A program made the translations under genes and the position numbers. From the NCBI RefSeq assembly GCF_002968285.2, contig NZ_CP134400.1, positions 620,001 through 684,000 of the forward strand: a DNA stretch of 64,000 nucleotides, written 5' to 3'. The stretch is from Mycobacterium sp. ITM-2016-00318. GTDB taxonomy: Bacteria; Actinomycetota; Actinomycetes; Mycobacteriales; Mycobacteriaceae. Under the pieces are notes generated by a model. That model was not told the origin of the DNA. It saw nothing but the letters and a program-made list of their open reading frames with translations, and did no database searches. Of the stretch, positions 7,722 to 15,671 are shown piece by piece; the first letter of the stretch is position 1; every line of letters begins with the position of its first letter.

Positions 7722-8522
7722 TCAGTCGAAGAGGTCGGGTTGTTCGCGGGTGATGCGGGCGAACAGCGGCTGGAAGCTGAACCACCCGGCGAAGTGCGTG
7801 CCGACCTGTCCCGCAGTGTGTTTGGCCATGGCAGGCTCGATGAGTACCGGCTTACCGACGGCTTCCGCCGTCAACTGTGCCTGGCACGACCGCTCCATCG
7901 TGATGAACCACCACGCTGCCTCCTCGACCGAATGGCCGACGGTGAGCAGGCCGTGGTTGCGCAGGATGGCGGCCTTGCAGTCGCCGAGGCTGTGCGCGAT
8001 CCGCTTGCCTTCCTCGATGTCGAGCACGACGCCGGAGTACTGGTCGAAAAGCGCATGGTCGTCGTAGAACGCGCATGCGTCCTGGGTGATCGGATCGAGC
8101 AGACGCGCGAGCGTCGACCACGTCTTTCCGTACACCGAATGCGAATGGGCGGCGCTGATCACGTCTGGTCGCGCGGAGTGAATCTGTGAATGGATAGCGA
8201 ACGCCGCCTGGTTCAGCGGCTTGTCGCCGTCGACGACGGTGCCGTCGTGGCGCACCAACAACAGGTCGCTGACGCGGATGTGGCCGAAGTGCATGCCGAA
8301 CGGGTTCACCCAGAAGTGGTCGGTCAGTTCCGGGTCGCGCGCGGTGATGTGACCCGCCACGCCCTCGTCGAAGCCGAAGCGGCTGAAAAGGCGGAAGGCC
8401 GCGGCAAGGTTCTGCTTGCGGTGCAGCCGCTCATCTTCGACCGAACGGCTTTCGTCGGGCAGCAGCGCCGCGACGTTGCCACTCGCGAGTTTGCTTGCTT
8501 GTTCGAGGTCGTCGCCAGTCAT
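7722..8522 (-). CDS. Class II aldolase/adducin-family protein
   Basis: 266 aa. Class II aldolase fold: DPELTDHFWVNPFGMHFG, the zinc-site motif AAHSHSVYGKTW and a second histidine motif (LRNHGLLTVGHSVEEAAWW) are all present in the expected order. Members use a divalent metal to cleave or epimerise sugar phosphates, or act on other aldols; the substrate here cannot be told. The ATG at 8522 follows a 26-bp gap after the last gene of the moxR operon, so it may be read through from that operon. Confidence 0.85.
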   Translation of the reverse strand: MTGDDLEQASKLASGNVAALLPDESRSVEDERLHRKQNLAAAFRLFSRFGFDEGVAGHITARDPELTDHFWVNPFGMHFGHIRVSDLLLVRHDGTVVDGDKPLNQAAFAIHSQIHSARPDVISAAHSHSVYGKTWSTLARLLDPITQDACAFYDDHALFDQYSGVVLDIEEGKRIAHSLGDCKAAILRNHGLLTVGHSVEEAAWWFITMERSCQAQLTAEAVGKPVLIEPAMAKHTAGQVGTHFAGWFSFQPLFARITREQPDLFD

Positions 8523-8548
8523 GCGCTGAGGCTACGCGCCGAAATCCG

Positions 8549-9274
8549 TCAGCCGGCGGCGTCTTGCAGTATCTGCCGGAGCTTCTCGTTCGGATCGCCG
8601 TTGCCCGGATCCAGGCGCAGCTCACCCGGTCGTCCCTCGGGATCCGTCGCGCCGACGGCAGGAGGTGGCGCCGCAGGTGGTGGCGGTGCGCCGGGCGGCG
8701 GAGGAGGCGGCGGTGGGGGTGGCGCGTTGTCGAGCCCGGCGATCTTCGCTTCCAGCCGCGGAACGGTGTCGTTGCGTACCGCGCGGCGTTCAGTGTCGGG
8801 ATCGGTGTTGCCGCCGAAGCAGCCTGCCGGTGCGTCCGCGACGATGGCCAGCGCACTTTGATATCGCTGACGGGCCTGATCGGTGCGGCCTTCCCAGCCG
8901 TCGATGTCGCCTTGTCGTTCGCGCACCAGCTCGAGGTTCACCAGCACCGGGCAGGACTCCTCGCGCGCAGTCAGGGACAGCGCCTCCGAGAACCGCGCGT
9001 CGGCCTCGTCGAGGCGGCCTTGCAGTACCGCGGCCGTCCCCGCCGTGAAGGGAGCTTTCGCCCGCTCGATCACATTCAGCGTGTTGAGCGTCGAACTGTT
9101 GCCGTCAAGCCCGTCGGCATCGCCGTCACGGAAATTGGCGACCGCCGAATTGCCTGCGACCACGACGGAAATCAGTTTGATGGCGGCGATCAGGGCGATC
9201 AGCGCAATGGGAGCCGAGAAGAGAACGAGCCGCTTGCGCAATGCCAGCCGCGACGGTCTACGGGTAGCTGTCAC
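8549..9274 (-). CDS. Membrane-anchored proline-rich protein, last gene of the moxR operon
   Basis: 241 aa, GTG start overlapping the previous stop (GTGA). One N-terminal transmembrane helix (residues about 18-40), then an extracytoplasmic helical domain with TPR-like spacing (KAPFTAGTAAVLQGRLDEAD, VLVNLELVRERQGDIDGWEG), then a proline/glycine run (residues about 192-212) and a C-terminal LRQILQDAA helix. Analogous TPR proteins occur in Bat-type moxR operons. Likely role: an accessory surface-facing partner of the vWA proteins. Function is not known. Confidence 0.75.
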   Translation of the reverse strand: MTATRRPSRLALRKRLVLFSAPIALIALIAAIKLISVVVAGNSAVANFRDGDADGLDGNSSTLNTLNVIERAKAPFTAGTAAVLQGRLDEADARFSEALSLTAREESCPVLVNLELVRERQGDIDGWEGRTDQARQRYQSALAIVADAPAGCFGGNTDPDTERRAVRNDTVPRLEAKIAGLDNAPPPPPPPPPPGAPPPPAAPPPAVGATDPEGRPGELRLDPGNGDPNEKLRQILQDAAG

Positions 9275-10215
9275 ACCGTCACGTCCCGTCTGGCCAACCG
9301 GGTGCGCCGAATGTCGCGGATGCCGGCGAACAGCTCGAACAGCAGCAGTACCGCGGCAAGCAGGGTGAACACCCAGTACAGCTCCGTGCGGCCGGGCACC
9401 TCGGACGGCGTCGTGGCGCCGGTGGTGGCCTGAGGTGTTCCGCCACCGGGAGCGAATTCGGCGATCGGCTTGCCGTCATCGCGATCGGCGTAGGGCACGC
9501 CGAGTTGCCCGGCAACGGCACGCAGGCCCGGCTCGTCTCGGGCGGCGCCGTAACCGAAGACCGCCCCGCCGTCCACCGCCCCGGCGGTCGGTTCGAATTC
9601 GCCCTGAGGCGCGCGGGAACCGGCTGGGCCGGAACCGAAGTAGAACACCAGGCTCTCGGAGTTCGGATATTGCTGCCCGGCTCCGATGAGCTGATAGCGC
9701 AGCACGTTGGCGGCGGCCGCAGCGTTCACGTCCTCGTTGTCGTCGTTCGCGGGATACGGCGTCAGCCGAGCCACCTCGGGACGCAGGCTCCAGGCGTCCT
9801 CCGACAGCGGCCAGTCCAGTGACGGGCGGGAGGCGAAGGCGATCATCGCGAAGCGCGCACCCGGGTACTGGTCGATCAACGCCTGGATATCGTCGCGAAT
9901 GGCAGACATCCGTGACTGGTTGTCGCGGTGGTCTTCAACGCCCGAATCCGGCGACCGGTCGACGATGAAGAAGACGTTGGTGTTGTCGGCGGCCCGCGCC
10001 GCCGCGGCACCCCGCTCGCCGCGGTCGATGCCCGGCCTGGCCGCGGCGATGAGGAGCAGCAGGACGGCGAGTGTCAGACCGGTCCAGCGCCAGACGGTCG
10101 ACCACCGACCCCCGGCTGTGGCGTACAGCCGCCGCATGGTCAGTAGTCGCATTGCGATGACCACGACGGCGACCACGATCAGGACGACGGTTGGCAGCAC
10201 CGGCTGAAACGTCAT
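9271..10215 (-). CDS. von Willebrand factor A domain membrane protein (second vWA)
   Basis: 314 aa. Two N-terminal transmembrane helices, then a vWA domain with the MIDAS region FFIVDRSPDSG (D-x-S-x-D-S rather than the canonical D-x-S-x-S), and a C-terminal helix (VFTLLAAVLLLFELFAGI), giving the layout of BatA/BatB proteins. ATG at 10215 overlaps the previous stop (ATGA); a start at 10242 is possible but would overlap more. It probably acts with the MoxR AAA+ ATPase in metal-dependent protein assembly or stress tolerance at the membrane. Confidence 0.82.
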   Translation of the reverse strand: MTFQPVLPTVVLIVVAVVVIAMRLLTMRRLYATAGGRWSTVWRWTGLTLAVLLLLIAAARPGIDRGERGAAAARAADNTNVFFIVDRSPDSGVEDHRDNQSRMSAIRDDIQALIDQYPGARFAMIAFASRPSLDWPLSEDAWSLRPEVARLTPYPANDDNEDVNAAAAANVLRYQLIGAGQQYPNSESLVFYFGSGPAGSRAPQGEFEPTAGAVDGGAVFGYGAARDEPGLRAVAGQLGVPYADRDDGKPIAEFAPGGGTPQATTGATTPSEVPGRTELYWVFTLLAAVLLLFELFAGIRDIRRTRLARRDVTV

Positions 10216-11213
10216 CGTCTCAACACCATCAGCGACAGGCACAGCAGCATGGAGGCCACCACGGCAACGCCGAGCGGAACGGCAGGCGCGTCGCCGAACC
10301 AGGAGGTGGTGGACTCTTCGACGGGAGCGGTCGCCGCAGGCGATTTACCTCGAATGGCGTCCAGATCGCCGGTGAGCTGGTCCTGTCGCCCGTCGAGCGA
10401 GAAGTACTGTCCGCCTGACGATTTCGCGACCGACGGTAGGACGCCCGCGTTGCGGCTCGATGTACTGAGCGCGTTGATCTGGATACCAGCCTTGCTCGCC
10501 ATGGCGCTGATCTGGTCCGCCGTAAGCAACGACGGCCTGGTCTCGTCGGCTCCGCGCAGCTGGCCAGAGCCGAGATAGATCAGCGAACGACGGTGTGAGC
10601 TTGTCGATTCGAAGGACGGGAAGCCGGTCATACACAGCGCGAGGACATCCTCGACGCTGGACGCGTAGTCGACGTAGTTCACCGCCGGCGTGAATGAGGC
10701 GGCGGTGGCGACGGCGTCGTCTGCGCGGTCCCGGGAAAGCTTGGCGAGGTCGCCGAGCCTGGCGGCCACGTATTGGTAGTCGCGGGTCATCGGGATGACG
10801 CGACGGTTTGGCGAGGTGAGGCCGATGCGCTGGGTGCCATACGTTCTGGCCTGGCCCGCGAAGTACGTCAGGAAGTCTCCGGTGACTGGTTCGGTGACGG
10901 GCTCGCCGACACAGAGCATGATGTCGTCCGGCGGGTCGGGCGGCGCGCTCGACCACCACCACCCGCTCGGTCGAGCGCTGGCAAGTACCGACGCGCCGAG
11001 AAGCAGCCCGATCAAGGCCACCGCCATGAGCATCGAGAAGAGCCTCGCCCGTGCCAGTCGGGCGTATTCGGGTAGACGCGTCAGCCGCGAGGTGTTCGCC
11101 ATCCGGCGCAGTTGCCGCCGAACCTGCTCCATCGGTAGAAGCAGCGCAAGCACGATAGCGACCGCGGCGCAGATCAATCCGGCGATCGCGACCGGCCACC
11201 AGGTCAGGACCAC
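10212..11213 (-). CDS. vWA-like membrane protein with degenerate MIDAS (first vWA)
   Basis: 333 aa, GTG start. Helices near residues 8-27 and 62-82, a vWA-type domain and a C-terminal helix (VPLGVAVVASMLLCLSLMVLRR). Where a MIDAS is expected the sequence reads DDIMLCVGEPV, so the metal-coordinating serines are missing. Later elements (SLIYLGSGQLRGADETRP and GIQINALSTSSRNAG) fit the vWA beta strands. It overlaps the DUF4381-like gene by 10 bp. It is likely a structural, non-metal-binding partner of the second vWA protein. Confidence 0.75.
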   Translation of the reverse strand: MVLTWWPVAIAGLICAAVAIVLALLLPMEQVRRQLRRMANTSRLTRLPEYARLARARLFSMLMAVALIGLLLGASVLASARPSGWWWSSAPPDPPDDIMLCVGEPVTEPVTGDFLTYFAGQARTYGTQRIGLTSPNRRVIPMTRDYQYVAARLGDLAKLSRDRADDAVATAASFTPAVNYVDYASSVEDVLALCMTGFPSFESTSSHRRSLIYLGSGQLRGADETRPSLLTADQISAMASKAGIQINALSTSSRNAGVLPSVAKSSGGQYFSLDGRQDQLTGDLDAIRGKSPAATAPVEESTTSWFGDAPAVPLGVAVVASMLLCLSLMVLRR

Positions 11214-11677
11214 GACTGGATCAATTCCTCGGCCGTCACACCGATTTCTCGGACGTCGACCGGCGACGCCGTGTTGAACTGCGCATCGTTGAGTGCGGCG
11301 AGCACGGGGGCCGCATCGGCCAGCGTGCCGGATCGGATCGCTTCCACATGCAGGTACTGCGCGGGAGTGCCGGTTGCCTGGTGCAGGAAGCTGCGCAACG
11401 TCCGGCTCATCCGGTGACTGGCCTCGGCCGCCGTCAGTTCACCTGCGCGGTATTGCCCGTCGATCGACCGGATCGCGCGGACGAATGTCCGTCTCAGCAG
11501 CTTGGCATGCACCGATCGCAGCACGGGAATGGACCGCAGCCGGTGCGCTGGCAGCGTCCAGGCGAAAACGGCTGTGTACCAGCCGATGACGAGGAGCAAC
11601 AGCGCCAACCCGAGCCATAACCACGACGCCGAGTACGGCGACGGGCCGAACACGAAATTCAGAACGTCATCCGGCAC
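11204..11677 (-). CDS. DUF4381-like single-pass membrane protein of the moxR operon
   Basis: 157 aa from GTG 11677 (PDDVLNFVFGPSPY). One transmembrane helix at about 18-40 (WLWLGLALLLLVIGWYTAVFAW), then a basic segment and a helical domain with SRTLRSFLHQATGTPAQYL, which resembles DUF4381 proteins encoded between DUF58 and vWA genes. It overlaps the DUF58 stop by 11 bp. An in-frame upstream start (11863) would read antisense through the minisatellite and give an Arg/Pro-rich extension, so I reject it. Confidence 0.75.
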   Translation of the reverse strand: MPDDVLNFVFGPSPYSASWLWLGLALLLLVIGWYTAVFAWTLPAHRLRSIPVLRSVHAKLLRRTFVRAIRSIDGQYRAGELTAAEASHRMSRTLRSFLHQATGTPAQYLHVEAIRSGTLADAAPVLAALNDAQFNTASPVDVREIGVTAEELIQSWS

Positions 11678-12647
11678 GCGGCCGCACCCCCGTACGAGAG
11701 GAGGACGAGGAGACACCCGCACGCGAGGAGGACGAGGAGACGCCCGCACGCGAGGAGGACGAGAACACCCCCGCACGCGAGGAGGACGAGAACACCTGCG
11801 CCATCTCGACCAGCCGAGAGCGGATCTGCCGGCTGGCGCCGACGATCGTATGGGGGATCGCACGTGTGGTCATGAACTCTTCGAGCGTGCGCCGACGGTT
11901 CGTCTCGGCGCGCCGGTAGGCGGCCACGATCCGGGGACCGAGGTCGGCTTCGCCGATCACGAAGTTCCCGTTCGCGACGTCGTACCCGTCGTGCTGCGCT
12001 ACGTGCGTTCCGATGGCGGGTGCGTCGGCGACCATGGCCCACAAGACATCATGCCGACCTGCGAGTCGGCGCACCGCCTCCTCGAGATGCCCGCCGGTCT
12101 CGGGCTCGTCGGAAACCACCACGATGAGCATCGAGTGACGGTAATGCTTCGCCACATAATCCAATTGACAGGCGATTTCACTGGCGCCGGGCTTGGCCAG
12201 TGCGTGACCGTAGTACCGGTGCAGCATGTTCTCGATATGGGTTTCGCCGCGGCCCTGGCGGATGTTGACGCAACCGCGGCTGTCACCGTAGACCATGCCG
12301 ATCTGATCGGCGCGACCGAGAGTGATCAACCCGATGGCGCCGAGAATGTTGGTGGCCACATCGATTTTCGCCTCGCCGCTCGGCGCCTGCGCCGTCATGT
12401 TCCGGCCTGCGTCGGCGACGAGCAGGATCTTGTGGTGCTTCTCGTCGACGAAGCGCTTGATCAACACGCTGCCCGAGCGTGCGGAGGCCTTCCAGTCGAT
12501 GTCGCGCACATCGTCGCCGCGCACGTAGGGGCGCAGGTCGTCGAATTCCAGGCTGCGGCTGTGCAACAGCGCGTAGCGCCCGCCTTCGAGGAGGCCGCGG
12601 GTGTCGGTGCCGAAATGCGACCTCGCCCTGTTGAGATGCTTGCTCAC
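11667..12647 (-). CDS. DUF58 protein with tandem-repeat C terminus
   Basis: 326 aa, GTG start 9 bp after the moxR stop. DUF58 core: YVRGDDVRDIDWKASARSG near residue 41 is the family signature, followed by a vWA-like fold (ILLVADAGRNM). DUF58 proteins accompany MoxR ATPases and are thought to form part of the same assembly. Unusually, the C terminus ends in four 9-residue repeats (FSSSSRAGV, SSSSSRAGV) encoded by a 27-bp minisatellite, then RPRAG and the stop. The tail looks like a late addition by repeat expansion. Confidence 0.85.
   Translation of the reverse strand: MSKHLNRARSHFGTDTRGLLEGGRYALLHSRSLEFDDLRPYVRGDDVRDIDWKASARSGSVLIKRFVDEKHHKILLVADAGRNMTAQAPSGEAKIDVATNILGAIGLITLGRADQIGMVYGDSRGCVNIRQGRGETHIENMLHRYYGHALAKPGASEIACQLDYVAKHYRHSMLIVVVSDEPETGGHLEEAVRRLAGRHDVLWAMVADAPAIGTHVAQHDGYDVANGNFVIGEADLGPRIVAAYRRAETNRRRTLEEFMTTRAIPHTIVGASRQIRSRLVEMAQVFSSSSRAGVFSSSSRAGVSSSSSRAGVSSSSSRTGVRPRAG
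11692..11799 (-). repeat. 27-bp tandem repeat, four units, inside the DUF58 gene
   Basis: Units begin at 11692, 11719, 11746 and 11773. Plus-strand core GCACGCGAGGAGGACGAG; the first unit is degenerate (GTACGAGAGGAGGACGAG). The period of 9 codons keeps the frame. The core is shared with the micro-repeats in resB and ccsA. Confidence 0.9.
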
Positions 12648-12656
12648 GCCGAAGCC

Positions 12657-13658
12657 TTAGGGCACTCGGACAGCTTGCAGCACAGCGTCGATGACTACTT
12701 CGGGGGTGACGCCGTTGCTCGCCGCCTCGAAGCCGAGGATGAGGCGGTGCCGCAGCACGCGGTGGGCCAGCGTGGCGATGTCGTCGGGGATCACGTGTGC
12801 CCGGCCCGACAGCAGCGCGAGCGCACGCGCGGACTTGACGAAGGCGATGGTCGCGCGCGGGCTGGCGCCGTACTCGATGAGGCGCGCCAGTTGCGCGGGT
12901 AGGTAATCCTCGGGCGCGCGGGTCACCGAGACGAGCTCGCTGGCGTAGCGGATCAAAGCCTTGTCCATGTAGATGTGGCGGACCACGTCCTGCAGCCGAC
13001 GAATGTCATTGAGCCCGACGACCGGCCTGCTTCGGTTGCTCTTGTCGTATAGCCCCGCGTCCATGCGGTCCATCACCTCGACCTCTTCGTCGGCGGAGGG
13101 ATAGGAGAGAACGTCTTTGAGCATGAACCGGTCGGTCTGCGCCTCCGACAGCGGATAGGTGCCTTCCTGGTCGACCGGGTTCTGGGTGGCTATCACCAGA
13201 AACGGTTCGGGGATCGGGTAGACCGTTCCCGCGATGGTGGTCTGACGTTCCTCCATCGCCTCCAGCATGGCGCTCTGGGTTTTGGCACTACTGCGGTTGA
13301 TCTCGTCGAGCAGCACGATGTTCGTGTGCACCGGGCCGAGCTGGGTGTTGAACGAGTTCGTCGCCGACTCGTAGACCTGGGTGCCGATAATGTCGCTTGG
13401 CAGCAGGTCAGGGGTGCACTGGATGCGCTGGAAGCCGCCGTGGATGGATTCTGCGACGACGCGGGCGGCCGTCGTCTTCGCCAGGCCAGGAACGCTCTCG
13501 ATAAGGATGTGTCCGCCCGCGAGCAGGCCGATGAGCAGCGACTCCCGCAGGTTCTGCTGGCCCACCACCTTCGCGGAAAAGGCGTTGCCGACGGCGCCGA
13601 CGATGCGCTGGGCATCGGTGATGGCACGCTGGTCGAGCGGTGCGGGTGCTGCGGTCAT
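12657..13658 (-). CDS. moxR: MoxR-type AAA+ ATPase
   Basis: 333 aa. AAA+ ATPase of the MoxR family: Walker A variant ESVPGLAKTTAARV near residue 55, Walker B LLDEINRSSAKTQ, sensor 1 region LVIATQNPVDQEGTYPLSEAQ, and the C-terminal lid (LARLIEYGASPRATI). First gene of a six-gene operon (moxR, DUF58, DUF4381-like, vWA, vWA, Pro-rich). It is thought to act as a chaperone-like ATPase with vWA partners in cofactor insertion or envelope stress tolerance. A 14-bp imperfect palindrome centred on CTAG lies upstream. Confidence 0.92.
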   Translation of the reverse strand: MTAAPAPLDQRAITDAQRIVGAVGNAFSAKVVGQQNLRESLLIGLLAGGHILIESVPGLAKTTAARVVAESIHGGFQRIQCTPDLLPSDIIGTQVYESATNSFNTQLGPVHTNIVLLDEINRSSAKTQSAMLEAMEERQTTIAGTVYPIPEPFLVIATQNPVDQEGTYPLSEAQTDRFMLKDVLSYPSADEEVEVMDRMDAGLYDKSNRSRPVVGLNDIRRLQDVVRHIYMDKALIRYASELVSVTRAPEDYLPAQLARLIEYGASPRATIAFVKSARALALLSGRAHVIPDDIATLAHRVLRHRLILGFEAASNGVTPEVVIDAVLQAVRVP

Positions 13659-13686
13659 CTGTGCCTTTCTAGCCGTGAACGGGCCA

Positions 13687-13700
13687 GGGTGCTAGTACCC
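13687..13700. promoter_or_regulatory. Imperfect palindrome upstream of moxR
   Basis: GGGTGCTAGTACCC (12 of 14 positions symmetric), 28 bp upstream of the moxR ATG. Possible operator or promoter element; no regulator is encoded next to it. Confidence 0.3.
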
Positions 13701-13751
13701 GTGGTCGCCGGTCCGCACACAGAGACCTCGAAGGGGTTGGTTGCCCTCCGT

Positions 13752-13813
13752 CGCGAGCAGATGCAAAAGTGCCCAAAGGCGCCCGTTCGAGGGTACTTTT
13801 GCGCCTGCTCGCG
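13752..13813. terminator. Repeated stem-loop, family B, copy 1
   Basis: Outer arms CGCGAGCAG and CTGCTCGCG, inner arms GCAAAAGT and ACTTTTGC, and a CCC/GGG core. It lies 6 bp beyond the stop of the sulfotransferase gene. A second copy with the same GCAAAAGTGCCC...GGGTACTTTTGC core is at 49990-50035. Confidence 0.75.
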
Positions 13814-13819
13814 GTGAAG

Positions 13820-15067
13820 TCAGGCCAGGAATCGGGCGACGTAGCCGGCGAACGGGTCGCGCAGCTCACTCTCGGTCAGGCCGAACATCTCCGGCGATGT
13901 CGCCACCTTGCCGAGTCGGCCGCGCTGGTGGCCTGCCAGGTAGCCGCTGATCGCTGTCAGTGCTTCGTCGTCGAGCGCCTCGCCTGCTTTGTCGTACACC
14001 TGCGTCGCGACGGCCATCTCGTCGACCATGAACTCGTCGAACCGGACGTCGATCGAGCGTTCCTCCGGAATGGTTTCACGATCGCGGACCAGCGCGTTGA
14101 GCATCCGGCCCAGCCGCTCGACCCATGTCGACGAGATGTCGTGTACCGGCACCGGCGCGCAGTACATCCGCGCGCTGTAGGTGATCATCGCAAGCATCGA
14201 CAGCGTCACCGGGGCCGGGTCGCGATGGGTGAAGATCACGAACACGTCGGGGAAGACGGCGTTCAGCACCGGCAGTTGCTCCAGGTGCTGCGGCGACTTG
14301 AGCAGCCAGCGCCGGCCCCCGCGAAGGAACTGCATGGCTTTCAGTTGTGTCGCGAGGTACTCGTAATGCGACGTCTGATCGTGGGCCATGTAGTAGTCGC
14401 GCCACCGCGGTACGTGCGCCAGCGTCTCGAACAACATCGTGGAGAAGTCGTTGGCCAGTAGCTGAATCTCCTCGTGCACATGGTCGGTCGTCATTTCGTG
14501 CATCAAGGGGAAGTGCGGCATCACGACGTTCATCACTTCGACGGCGACGTCCATCCGGGTTCGGCGCGGATCGGGCTCGAGGCCGGCTTCGGCAGGCAAC
14601 GGGAACGGCTCATTGCTTTCCCAGTACGGCATCGTGCGGAAGGTCGCCGGCGCGGCAAGCAGGTTGTGCAGGTGGGTGGTCCCGGTGCGCGGCAGCCCGG
14701 CGATGACGACCGGCGGCAGCAGTTCGATGTCGTTGATCTGCGGGTGACGAGCCAGTAGTTCGGTGAGCAGCAACCGGTTCTTCAGCCACTGCAGTAGCTG
14801 GGCGTGATGGTTGACGATCCCGGCTGGGATCAGCGTCGGAATCTCCCGCAGCGCAGTCAGATACACATCGAGGCGTTCTCGGTAGTCGTCGGGGCCGAAG
14901 TCGTCGAAGCCGGTCTCTGCGGCGGCCTTGGCGTGCAGTACGTCGGCGTCGAGTGGGCAGTCGGGCGCCATGGACGCCATCACGTCGCGAATCTGCTGCG
15001 CCCCTTCGCTGAAGCGCGGCTCGGTCAGGTCATCGAGGTGGGCGACGGCTGCTTCGACATCGGTCAT
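13820..15067 (-). CDS. Sulfotransferase-family protein
   Basis: 415 aa. PAPS-dependent sulfotransferase fold: the 5'-phosphosulfate-binding loop VVIAGLPRTGTTHLHNLLA at about residue 118 and the 3'-phosphate-binding region VFVIFTHRDPAPVTLSMLAM are both present. Actinobacteria carry many such proteins; acceptors are usually unknown. The start MTDVEAAVAHLDDL at 15067 lies only 28 bp from the divergent TetR gene, so the two share a promoter region and the TetR protein is the likely regulator. Confidence 0.85.
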   Translation of the reverse strand: MTDVEAAVAHLDDLTEPRFSEGAQQIRDVMASMAPDCPLDADVLHAKAAAETGFDDFGPDDYRERLDVYLTALREIPTLIPAGIVNHHAQLLQWLKNRLLLTELLARHPQINDIELLPPVVIAGLPRTGTTHLHNLLAAPATFRTMPYWESNEPFPLPAEAGLEPDPRRTRMDVAVEVMNVVMPHFPLMHEMTTDHVHEEIQLLANDFSTMLFETLAHVPRWRDYYMAHDQTSHYEYLATQLKAMQFLRGGRRWLLKSPQHLEQLPVLNAVFPDVFVIFTHRDPAPVTLSMLAMITYSARMYCAPVPVHDISSTWVERLGRMLNALVRDRETIPEERSIDVRFDEFMVDEMAVATQVYDKAGEALDDEALTAISGYLAGHQRGRLGKVATSPEMFGLTESELRDPFAGYVARFLA

Positions 15068-15095
15068 GTGGACTTATGTTACTCTGAGTTTCGTA
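15068..15095. promoter_or_regulatory. Shared divergent promoter, sulfotransferase / tetR
   Basis: 28-bp AT-richer spacer containing ACTCTGAGT (palindromic ACTC/GAGT around T) at 15081-15089 and flanking TTAC/GTAA. A site for the adjacent TetR repressor is plausible but unproven. Confidence 0.35.
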
Positions 15096-15671
15096 ATGAC
15101 AACAGACCTCGGCCGCCCCCGCGACCCGCGCATCGACGATTCGGTGCTGCGCGCGACGGTCGAACTGCTGGGGACGTCGGGTTACGCCGATTTGTCGGTC
15201 GATGCGATCGCCAAGCGCGCCGGCACCAGTAAGCCGGCGATCTACCGGCGCTGGCCGAGCAAGGCGCATGTGGTGCACGAGGCGGTCTTTCCGATCTCCG
15301 AGGCGACCGAGCTGCCAGACACCGGCTCGCTCGCCGGCGATTTACGCGAGATGGTGCGGCGCGCGACGGGCGTGCTGACCACTCCGGCAGCGAGAGCCGC
15401 GATGCCGGGGCTGCTGGCGGAGATGGCCACCGATCCGACGCTGCATGAGAAGCTGCTCGGCCGGTTCGGCGACATCACCACCCGAGGTATGACCGAGCGT
15501 CTCGACGACGCCGTGAGGCGCGGCGAAGTCCGGCCGGACGTGACGGCCGTCGATCTCGTCGAAGCCATCGCCGGCATGGCGTTGATGGCGATCATCACCC
15601 GCAATCACGATCTCGACGACGCCTGGGTGGAGCGCACGGCCACCTTCATCACGAAAGGAATCAGCGCATGA
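15096..15671 (+). CDS. TetR-family transcriptional regulator
   Basis: 191 aa from ATG 15096 (MTTDLGRPRDPRID). N-terminal helix-turn-helix with DAIAKRAGTSKPAIYRRWPSKA at about residues 35-56; the C-terminal ligand domain resembles the TetR_C_11 type. The longer frame from 14928 lies inside the divergent sulfotransferase gene and is rejected. The stop overlaps the DUF1214 ATG (ATGA), so repressor and DUF1214 protein are coupled. Confidence 0.9.
   Translation: MTTDLGRPRDPRIDDSVLRATVELLGTSGYADLSVDAIAKRAGTSKPAIYRRWPSKAHVVHEAVFPISEATELPDTGSLAGDLREMVRRATGVLTTPAARAAMPGLLAEMATDPTLHEKLLGRFGDITTRGMTERLDDAVRRGEVRPDVTAVDLVEAIAGMALMAIITRNHDLDDAWVERTATFITKGISA

Noticed and set aside
11678..11863. N-terminal extension of the DUF4381-like protein through the 27-bp repeats
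   Set aside because: The extension is an Arg/Pro-rich translation of the repeat in the wrong frame; the GTG at 11677 gives the expected start and overlap.
11502..12902. 466-codon plus-strand frame across the moxR operon
   Set aside because: Antisense of DUF58 and moxR; it would read the minisatellite as an RG-rich repeat, with no homology recognised.
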